Below are positions 1 to 5,116 of a stretch of 7,204 nucleotides of DNA, piece by piece. The notes below the pieces were generated by a model. That model saw only the letters and a list, made by a program, of their open reading frames with translations, ran no database searches and was not told where the DNA came from. A program made the position numbers and the translations under genes. Location: NCBI GenBank assembly GCA_009784145.1, contig WRCI01000085.1, forward strand, positions 1 to 7,204, given 5' to 3'. Each line of letters begins with the position of its first letter. The stretch's first letter is position 1. This DNA comes from Methanobrevibacter sp. Its GTDB lineage: Archaea; Methanobacteriota; Methanobacteria; Methanobacteriales; Methanobacteriaceae.

Positions 1-355
<355 letters not shown>

Positions 356-382
356 TTTTTCTAAATAAAAATTTAGTGTACT

Positions 383-420
383 ACATTCATATTTGAATGT
401 TTTTAACCAATATTTTGGTT
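383..420 (+). other. Two adjacent hairpins in the 23S-5S spacer
   Basis: The first hairpin has 7-bp perfect arms, ACATTCA (383-389) and TGAATGT (394-400). The second has 6-bp perfect arms, AACCAA (405-410) and TTGGTT (415-420). Both have the same four-base loop, TATT. They lie just past the 23S end in the transcribed spacer, so they are probably structures of the pre-rRNA involved in processing or folding. That role is inferred. The 5' half of the usual long 23S-flanking processing stem is outside the window, so I cannot test whether these bases belong to it. Confidence 0.5.
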
Positions 421-457
421 TGGTGTATTCAGTTAGGGTGAAAATGTATGGAATATA

Positions 458-482
458 TAGCAGATTTTTTTTTAATCTGCTA
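458..482 (+). other. Stem-loop with all-T loop in the 23S-5S spacer
   Basis: There is a perfect 9-bp stem, TAGCAGATT (458-466) with AATCTGCTA (474-482), closed by a loop of seven T residues. It lies 57 bases before 5S rRNA. It could be a pre-rRNA processing or pausing structure. Because 5S follows on the same strand, full termination here is unlikely. Confidence 0.5.
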
Positions 483-539
483 GTTTATCAATTCATATAA
501 AATTAAGTTTATATTATCATTAATTTATCAATATCATAT

Positions 540-662
540 GGGTTTGGCGGTCATAGCGTCAGGGATACACCCGGTCTCGTTCCGATCCCGGTAGTTAAGT
601 CTGTTCGCGTTTTGATTGTGTACTATGGGGTTTCTATGGGAATTTCATTTCGCTGCCAGCCC
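540..662 (+). rRNA. rrf: 5S ribosomal RNA
   Basis: The segment has the archaeal 5S pattern: GGCGGTCATAGC near the 5' end, the TACACCCGGTCTCGTTCCGA loop-B/helix-III region, the AGTTAAGTC block, and TTCGCTGCCAGCCC at the 3' end. The ends were set by helix I: GGGTT, a bulged T, then GGCGG (540-550) pairs with CTGCCAGCCC at the 3' end (653-662) with G.U wobbles. This gives a molecule of about 123 bases, normal for archaeal 5S. It lies about 185 bases after 23S on the same strand, as in a standard rRNA operon. No tRNA is visible on either side of it. Confidence 0.95.
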
Positions 663-910
663 TTTATGCTTATTTTATTTTTTTATTTTTCTTTGTTTTT
701 AGTTTTATTTTTTTAAGTTTTATTTTTAACAAGCTATTTGTTTTATTTTTAACAAGCTATTTGTTTTATTTTTAACAAGCTATTTGTTTTAGTTTTAATA
801 GCTATTTTCTTGTTTTTGTTTATTTATTTTTTTATAGTCTTTATTTTTTTCTTATCTTTTTGTTTTTTTCTGTCTTGTTTTTGACAGTTTATTTGTTGTT
901 TTTTTATTTA
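663..910 (+). terminator. T-rich tract downstream of 5S (probable rRNA operon terminator)
   Basis: For about 250 bases directly after 5S the + strand is overwhelmingly T, with many runs of five to eight T and almost no long A runs. Archaeal RNA polymerase terminates at oligo-T stretches without needing a strong hairpin, so this is best read as a multi-site terminator for the rRNA operon. Three perfect tandem repeats lie inside it. No coding region was found. The boundaries are approximate. Confidence 0.6.
718..812 (+). repeat. 23-bp tandem repeat, three perfect copies plus a degenerate fourth
   Basis: Perfect copies lie at 718-740, 741-763 and 764-786. A decayed copy follows at about 787-812 (TTTTAGTTTTAATAGCTATT and so on). 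The core of each unit is AACAAGCTATTTG. The T that opens the next unit completes an inverted repeat, AACAA-GCTAT-TTGTT, so each copy can form a small stem-loop followed by a T run. This would suit a duplicated terminator module, but slippage expansion in a T-rich tract would give the same picture. Confidence 0.85.
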
Positions 911-940
911 AATTATAATCCTTTTTATCTAATCACTTAT

Positions 941-978
941 ACAAAAATTTAAATATTATTTAAAACATATTAGTGATT
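941..978 (+). promoter_or_regulatory. Archaeal-type promoter of the unassigned RNA
   Basis: A TATA-like box TTTAAATA (948-955) is preceded by a purine-rich BRE-like stretch, ACAAAAA (941-947). Archaeal transcription starts about 25 bases after the centre of the box. That places the start near 975-979, exactly where the first helix of the RNA begins. A 7-bp inverted repeat, AATCACT (931-937) and AGTGATT (972-978), brackets the box and could be an operator. AT-rich DNA yields such boxes by chance, so the support comes from the spacing, not from the box alone. Confidence 0.5.
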
Positions 979-1142
979 GTCGTATCATTTTTATGACTAA
1001 TGCCTACGGTCCTTCTAAAGAGGTAAGCGATAGCTGTCAATGATTAGGAGAAACCCAGCATTGGATAGACTGCCTGTTTCGAGGGTTACTCGGGGAGGGA
1101 AGGTTAAGCTACCTATGATCCAAGAGAGTTAGTATACAGGCA
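979..1142 (+). ncRNA. Unassigned structured RNA with two abutting closed-stem domains
   Basis: This segment is about 47% G+C between spacers of about 10-15%, and it has stop codons in the forward reading frames I checked, which points to an RNA gene. Domain 1 (979-1070) is closed by GTC-G-TATC (979-986, one bulged G) paired with GATAGAC (1064-1070). It continues with CTAATGC (997-1003) paired to GCATTGG (1058-1064, one G.U). Inside are small hairpins CCTTCTAAAGAGG (1011-1023) and AGC-GATA-GCT (1026-1035). Domain 2 (1071-1142) starts at the very next base, closed by a perfect 7-bp stem, TGCCTGT (1071-1077) with ACAGGCA (1136-1142). It contains CGAG-GGTTA-CTCG (1080-1092) and AGGT/ACCT (1101-1114). 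A promoter-like box lies 24 bases upstream and T runs follow. I found no RNase P, SRP, tRNA, C/D-box or known riboswitch signature. A box H/ACA-like guide RNA is possible but not shown. Confidence 0.7.
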
Positions 1143-1161
1143 AAATTTGATTTTAATACTA

Positions 1162-1188
1162 TTTTTTAATTAAAAATAATAATTTTTT
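1162..1188 (+). terminator. Oligo-T terminator of the unassigned RNA
   Basis: Two runs of six T (1162-1167 and 1183-1188) follow the closing stem of the RNA by 20 and 41 bases. Oligo-T runs of this kind terminate archaeal transcription. The rest of the stretch up to 1330 is AT-rich DNA in which I see no gene. Confidence 0.4.
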
Positions 1189-1330
1189 ACAAGAATTTAA
1201 TATCTCTTATATATTACTTTCCATCTGCTAGGTAAAACTTAATCTTATATTAAACAGTATTTAATTTTATACAATATTTAAAATTATTATAACTCCTTCA
1301 TAAATAATTATAATTAGTAATATTGATTTT

Positions 1331-1560
1331 ATTAGTTGTTATTATTAGTTATAATTATTTATATTTATTTATAATTATTTATATTCAATTATATTTATTT
1401 ATAATAATTTATAATAAGTTATATTTATTTATATTCAATTATATTTATTTATAATAATTTATAATAAGTTATAATTATTTATATTCAATTATATTTATTT
1501 ATATTCAATTATATTTATTTATAACAGGTCATGATTATTTATAATTAGTTATAATAATTC
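1331..1560. repeat. Array of 23 degenerate 10-bp units in fixed register
   Basis: The stretch reads as consecutive 10-bp units with consensus ATAATTATTT and no insertion or deletion for 230 bp. Frequent variants are ATATTTATTT, ATATTCAATT, ATAATAATTT and ATAATAAGTT. There is a higher-order 50-bp repeat: 1381-1430 and 1431-1480 differ at one base. The 20-bp pair ATATTCAATT plus ATATTTATTT occurs at 1381, 1431, 1481 and 1501. The period rules out coding. It is close to one turn of the DNA helix, so the motifs all face one side. Unit junctions give TTTATAA or TTTATAT, which resemble TATA boxes. The array ends 18 bases before the MutS-like start codon. Confidence 0.85.
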
Positions 1561-1571
1561 AATTAGGTTGG
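1538..1571 (+). promoter_or_regulatory. Possible promoter and RBS of the MutS-like gene
   Basis: TTTATAAT (1538-1545) would place a transcription start near 1566. That leaves a short leader containing AGGTTGGT (1565-1572), a weak match to the archaeal anti-Shine-Dalgarno, just ahead of the ATG at 1579. Many near-identical boxes lie in the array upstream, so which one is used cannot be told from sequence. Confidence 0.3.
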
Positions 1572-1578
1572 TAGTAAT

Positions 1579-3522
1579 ATGAGTCAAATTATATCAAAAA
1601 ATAAAGTTCAAATAAATAATCTCCATGAAATTACTGGTGTTGGGGATAAATTATCAGAAAAAATAATTAATGCAGTTGGTGGAGAAGAAAACCTTGAAAA
1701 AATAGTTGAAGGTCTTGATTTAGAGCGTTTAATAGCTATTGATGGAATAAGTCAAAGAAAAGCTATTGAAATAATGAATCAATTATTAGGAAATCCTAAA
1801 CAACAATTTTTAAAAAGTGAACGTGCTCACCAATTATATGAAGAAATTATTCAAAAAATTGTGGATTATTCTAATACCAAATACTCTGAAAATAGAATTC
1901 TTTTACTTTCCCCATCTAAAGATAAAATAGCTATTGAAAAACAAGTTGATTTTGTAATGAAAGCTAAAGAAAAAGTTTCAAAGCTACCTATTATTAAATT
2001 AAGAGGATTAATGAAAAATTTACATATGCCTTTAAAAATTAAAGCAGAATATGATCCTAGTAAAGCCATCCTTGTTGAAAGTGATGAAGATAATGATTAT
2101 TTAACTGATTTAGGTTTAAACCAATATTATCCTATAATCAATGCTTCTTCAGCTATGTTTGAAGAAGAAGTCCGTACATATGAATTAATTTATTATGTGT
2201 ATACTGAAGGATTCATTGATGTTAGTGAAATGAATAATTCCATAATGATTTCTAAGGAAGCTCCTGAACATGAAATAGTCCCTGAATTAATTCTTAATTA
2301 TTTTAACAAAAATGCAGAATTGTTTAAAAGAGTCTGTGAAATTAGAAAAATCCTTAATGAAGATACTATTCTTGAAGATATAGCTCCTATTCTTGATGAA
2401 GTTAATTCTCTTAAAAAAAGAAATGTAGATATTGAAAAAGTTGTTAATGATGTGAAGTCTATTCTTGATGAAGAGATTAAAATAGCTATTAAAGAAATTA
2501 ATCTTGAAGGAGATGAAGTTCTTGATTTATTAAATCATGGAATTCCTCCTAAAATTGATAAAATATTTGATAAAATTATAAGTAAGGGAAAAATAACTAT
2601 TAAAGAAGAAACAGGAATTGATTTTGATCCATTCCTAAGACAATATCCTCTTGAAATTGATGAGGCTGAACTTGAAAGAATTAAAATGACTGAAAGTTCT
2701 AAGAAAGAAAATGATTTATTTGATAAAAAAATTACTGCAGCTAATTATTTAGCTAATATAAAGCTAAAAGCAATTGAAGAAGTTAAACAAACACTTGAAT
2801 TTGATTATGAATTTACTTTAGGTAGTTTTGCTTATGAGTATGACTTAGTTCCACCTAAACTTGGTGATGACTTTAAGCTGAAAGAGGCACTTCATTTAGA
2901 ACTAGGTCTTGAAAAAGGAGATACAATTCAAAGAGTAGATTATGATTTAAGTTATCCTGAAAATGTTGCACTATTAACTGGAGCTAATAGTGGAGGTAAA
3001 ACAACTCTTCTTGAAACAATTGCTCAAGTTTCTATTATGGCTCAAATGGGACTTCCTGTATGTGCAAAAGAAGCTGAAATTAAGTTACTTGATGAAATTT
3101 ACCACTTTTCCAAAAAGAGATCTCTTGATGCAGGGGCATTTGAATCTTTCCTCAATGTTTTCATGCCAATAGTTACAACTACTAGTGAAAAATTAGTTTT
3201 ACTTGATGAATTAGAAGGAATCACTGAACTTGAAGCTGCTGTTAAAATCATTTCTAGTTTTATTGAAATGATTAAAGAGTCTAATTCTTATGCAGTTATA
3301 GTAACTCACATGGCTAAAGAATTGATGAATTATGCTGATGTTCGTGTAGATGGTATTGAAGCTAAAGGATTAGATAAAAATTACAATTTAATTGTAGATA
3401 GAACTCCTAAAATGAATTGTTTAGCTAGAAGTACTCCAGAATTTATTTTAAAAAGGATTTATGAAAATTCAGAAGGTAGACTTAAAGAAGTTTATGGAAA
3501 AATATTGAAAAAGTTTGAGTAG
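1579..3522 (+). CDS. MutS-family (MutS2/MutS5-like) ATPase with N-terminal helix-hairpin-helix
   Basis: This is a 647-residue protein with a MutS-type ATPase at its C-terminal end. The Walker A motif is GANSGGKTT (468-476). A signature-like helix contains GAFESF (519-524). Walker B is KLVLLDELEG (538-547), with D543 and E544, and the conserved switch histidine is H577 in VIVTHMA. Residues 10-70 hold two helix-hairpin-helix-like elements (ITGVGDKLSEKI and IDGISQRKAIEI), a DNA-backbone-binding fold. Residues 250-330 are charged and probably form the coiled-coil lever. The mismatch-recognition domain of true MutS is not seen, and no Smr nuclease domain follows the ATPase. This suggests a MutS2/MutS5-type role in recombination or DNA-structure handling more than mismatch repair. 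That role is inference; membership of the family is firm. ATG 1579 follows AGGTTGGT. The SAP-domain gene follows after 15 bases. Confidence 0.9.
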   Translation: MSQIISKNKVQINNLHEITGVGDKLSEKIINAVGGEENLEKIVEGLDLERLIAIDGISQRKAIEIMNQLLGNPKQQFLKSERAHQLYEEIIQKIVDYSNTKYSENRILLLSPSKDKIAIEKQVDFVMKAKEKVSKLPIIKLRGLMKNLHMPLKIKAEYDPSKAILVESDEDNDYLTDLGLNQYYPIINASSAMFEEEVRTYELIYYVYTEGFIDVSEMNNSIMISKEAPEHEIVPELILNYFNKNAELFKRVCEIRKILNEDTILEDIAPILDEVNSLKKRNVDIEKVVNDVKSILDEEIKIAIKEINLEGDEVLDLLNHGIPPKIDKIFDKIISKGKITIKEETGIDFDPFLRQYPLEIDEAELERIKMTESSKKENDLFDKKITAANYLANIKLKAIEEVKQTLEFDYEFTLGSFAYEYDLVPPKLGDDFKLKEALHLELGLEKGDTIQRVDYDLSYPENVALLTGANSGGKTTLLETIAQVSIMAQMGLPVCAKEAEIKLLDEIYHFSKKRSLDAGAFESFLNVFMPIVTTTSEKLVLLDELEGITELEAAVKIISSFIEMIKESNSYAVIVTHMAKELMNYADVRVDGIEAKGLDKNYNLIVDRTPKMNCLARSTPEFILKRIYENSEGRLKEVYGKILKKFE

Positions 3523-3537
3523 ATTTGTGGTGTTTTC

Positions 3538-4146
3538 ATGCGACCAAAATTTAAAGAAATAAACTCTTTTGAAGAATTTAACAAATATTATTGGTATAAG
3601 AAAGAATTACAACAAATATGCAAGAAACTTGGAATTGAATATATTGGAAATAAGGCTGAATTAAATAATTATATAAAAGAATATTTTAATGGAAACATAA
3701 TCAAACATCAAAAGAAAATTAATGTAAAAAAGATTAATGGGAATCTTACTCTTGACACGAAATTACTGGAATTTGGTTTTGCTATGAGGAATGAATATAG
3801 GGATTTTTTTGGAGAACAAGTTGGGGTTAATAATTTTAAATATACTGCAGATATGGCAGCTACATTAAAGAAAGTTAGACAAATAAAAGATAAAAATTTC
3901 ACGGTTAAGGATTTAATAGATGTATATTTAAGAAAAAGTACCTATGCAAAATATGATAACTCTTCTTGCCAATGGAATAAATTTTATCAAGATTTTTGTG
4001 AGGATAATGAGTCTAATAATTTTCCTAATAAAATGAAATCGGCATCTATACTTTGGAAAAAAGTGCGAGATTCTGATTTGGAAAAGGTTTACTCAAGAAA
4101 ATTATATGAAAAATATAAGATTGAATTAGAGTTAGAGTATAAATAG
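3538..4146 (+). CDS. SAP-domain protein with DUF6434-like region
   Basis: This is a 202-residue basic protein of unknown function. Residues 17-52 resemble a SAP domain (helix-extension-helix, KKELQQICKKLG then NKAELNNYI), which usually binds AT-rich DNA. Residues 70-130 fit a DUF6434-like region (LDTKLLEFGF, then FKYTADMA, then FTVKDLIDVY). A conserved-looking tail, YAKYDNSSCQWNKF (136-149) with DFC and ASILWKKVRD, follows. The N-terminal MRPKF and this layout match a small family that I recall as common in Firmicutes, so transfer from gut bacteria is possible. The family assignment is from memory and was not searched. ATG 3538 is supported by GGTG at 3529-3532, complementary to the archaeal 16S tail. 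It starts 15 bases after the MutS-like stop, so one mRNA is likely. No nuclease motif is evident. Confidence 0.8.
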   Translation: MRPKFKEINSFEEFNKYYWYKKELQQICKKLGIEYIGNKAELNNYIKEYFNGNIIKHQKKINVKKINGNLTLDTKLLEFGFAMRNEYRDFFGEQVGVNNFKYTADMAATLKKVRQIKDKNFTVKDLIDVYLRKSTYAKYDNSSCQWNKFYQDFCEDNESNNFPNKMKSASILWKKVRDSDLEKVYSRKLYEKYKIELELEYK

Positions 4147-4175
4147 ATAAAAAACTCACAAATTTTAGCAATTAT

Positions 4176-4183
4176 TTTATATA
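4176..4183 (+). promoter_or_regulatory. TATA box of tmk, implying a leaderless mRNA
   Basis: TTTATATA is an exact match to the methanogen TATA consensus. Its centre lies about 26 bases before the ATG at 4206, the usual distance to the transcription start. Transcription would therefore begin at or next to the start codon. No Shine-Dalgarno sequence is visible before that ATG, which agrees with a leaderless mRNA. Confidence 0.55.
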
Positions 4184-4205
4184 ATTTAAAAACTAAGATA
4201 TTCTT

Positions 4206-4799
4206 ATGTATATAGTTTTAGAAGGAATTGATGGAGCTGGGAAATCAACTCAAATATCTGCTCTTAAAGGGTGGCTTGAAGATTCTGGATTAGAAGTTGA
4301 AACAATTGTAGAACCTACTGATTCTGATATTGGAGTTTTAATTAGAAAAATACTTCAAAATCCAAATGCTACTGATGAAAATATTCAAAAAATTTTAGGT
4401 CTACTTTTTGCAGCTGATCGCCTTCTCCTTGTGGATAAAATAGCTAAAGAAGAATATTGTAATAAAATTATAATTAGTGATAGATCATTTTATTCTAGCT
4501 TAGCTTATCAAAACCATCCAGAATGGATAGCCGAAATCAATAAGTTTGCAAAAAAACCAGATATTGTTCTTCTTTTAGATCTTGATGTTGATTTAGCTAT
4601 TGAGCGTTGTTCTGGCGAAGATGAATTTGAAAAAAAGTCTTTCTTAATTGATGTTAAAAATAGCTATTTGGATTTAGCTAAAGATGATAAAGATAGATTT
4701 AAAATTATAAATGCTAACAATGGTCCTAAAAAAGTTCAATCTGATATTAAAAAGGCTATAGCTCCTTTTTTAGGTATTTGTCTTAGTGGCATTGATTAA
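4206..4799 (+). CDS. tmk: Thymidylate kinase (dTMP kinase)
   Basis: This enzyme phosphorylates dTMP to dTDP with ATP in the cytoplasm, the shared step of de novo and salvage dTTP synthesis. At 197 residues it has the normal length. The P-loop is GIDGAGKST (7-15) after the typical VLEG strand. EPT (36-38) matches the EP motif that follows the second strand. FAADR (68-72) and SDRSFYSSLAYQ (91-102) are the dTMP-binding and DR motifs of the family. LLLDLDVDLAIER (122-134) is the strand and helix before the LID, which begins about R134. The C-terminal tail ICLSGID is not conserved. No close SD precedes the ATG; the TATA box at 4176-4183 explains expression. It lies 59 bases after the SAP gene but seems to have its own promoter. 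Confidence 0.95.
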   Translation: MYIVLEGIDGAGKSTQISALKGWLEDSGLEVETIVEPTDSDIGVLIRKILQNPNATDENIQKILGLLFAADRLLLVDKIAKEEYCNKIIISDRSFYSSLAYQNHPEWIAEINKFAKKPDIVLLLDLDVDLAIERCSGEDEFEKKSFLIDVKNSYLDLAKDDKDRFKIINANNGPKKVQSDIKKAIAPFLGICLSGID

Positions 4800-4804
4800 A
4801 CATA

Positions 4805-4813
4805 TTTTTTTTT
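4805..4813 (+). terminator. Oligo-T terminator after tmk
   Basis: Nine consecutive T residues begin five bases after the tmk stop codon. This is a typical archaeal intrinsic termination signal. An A-rich stretch follows (4817-4823) and could pair weakly with the T run, which is not required in archaea. Confidence 0.5.
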
Positions 4814-5037
4814 AGTAAAAAAATTTAAATATAATTGTTGCTAAATTTATAATTATAATTATTAATAATTATAAATATATAATAATAATAGTAATAATAA
4901 TAATTTAATAATAACAATTTAATTATAATAAATAATTTGTATAATTAAAGTAACTAATTTTATCATAATTAATTATTATTTTTTAGCTGTTTAAAATTTT
5001 TAATAAAGTTAATAAAAATGGGATATTTTTATTATTG
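4814..5037. other. Gene-free AT-rich spacer with (TAA)n-like tract
   Basis: No reading frame or RNA structure can be supported here. An imperfect TAA/ATA trinucleotide tract occupies about 4879-4914. A TTTAAATA box at 4824-4831 could serve the lyase gene but would leave a leader of about 260 bases. Base composition alone produces such boxes, so I do not call it a promoter. Confidence 0.5.
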
Positions 5038-5042
5038 ATGAG

Positions 5043-5067
5043 AATAGTAACTATTTTAGCTATTAGC
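5043..5067 (+). promoter_or_regulatory. Two short palindromes upstream of the lyase gene (possible operator)
   Basis: AATAGTAACTATT (5043-5055) has 5-base arms around TAA. GCTATTAGC (5059-5067) has 4-base arms around one T. They sit next to each other about 50-70 bases before the lyase start, between the AT-rich spacer and the ribosome binding site. That would suit a repressor site or an mRNA structure. The evidence is symmetry and position only. Confidence 0.25.
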
Positions 5068-5104
5068 ATAATCTGAAGGGTTAATGCAGGCAATATAACA
5101 AAAA

Positions 5105-5110
5105 AGGAGA
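5105..5110 (+). promoter_or_regulatory. Strong Shine-Dalgarno of the lyase gene
   Basis: AGGAGA within AAAAAGGAGA stands six bases before ATG 5117. It is the strongest ribosome binding site in the window; the MutS-like and SAP genes use weaker GGT-type sites and tmk has none. It fixes the start of the lyase. Confidence 0.7.
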
Positions 5111-5116
5111 TTAAAA

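Noticed and set aside
1071..1142. tRNA: a 72-base segment with a 7-bp closing stem and a D-arm-like hairpin
   Set aside because: No T-loop motif is present, the D-like loop has only five bases, and no anticodon stem can be formed at the right place. The 3' part fits other pairings better.
979..1142. RNase P RNA, SRP RNA or a known riboswitch
   Set aside because: The segment is too short for archaeal RNase P or SRP RNA, and their core motifs are missing. The next gene starts more than 430 bases further on, too far for a usual riboswitch.
1331..1560. CRISPR array or plasmid-type iterons
   Set aside because: There are no spacers between units, the units are only 10 bp, and no cas, rep or cdc6 gene is nearby.
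1866..2069. Open frame on the complementary strand inside the MutS-like gene
   Set aside because: It is a shadow of a strongly supported gene, with no ribosome binding site and no recognisable motif.
2990..3172. Open frame in another + strand frame across the Walker A region
   Set aside because: It is an out-of-frame shadow of the MutS-like ATPase domain.
5038..5076. TnaC-like leader peptide (ATG 5038, 12 codons, TGA)
   Set aside because: The peptide MRIVTILAISII has no Trp or Tyr and no ribosome binding site precedes it. It probably arises by chance.
4800..5116. Replication origin or mobile-element end in the AT-rich spacer
   Set aside because: No origin box, initiator gene, terminal inverted repeat or target duplication is visible. 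AT richness is normal for every spacer here.
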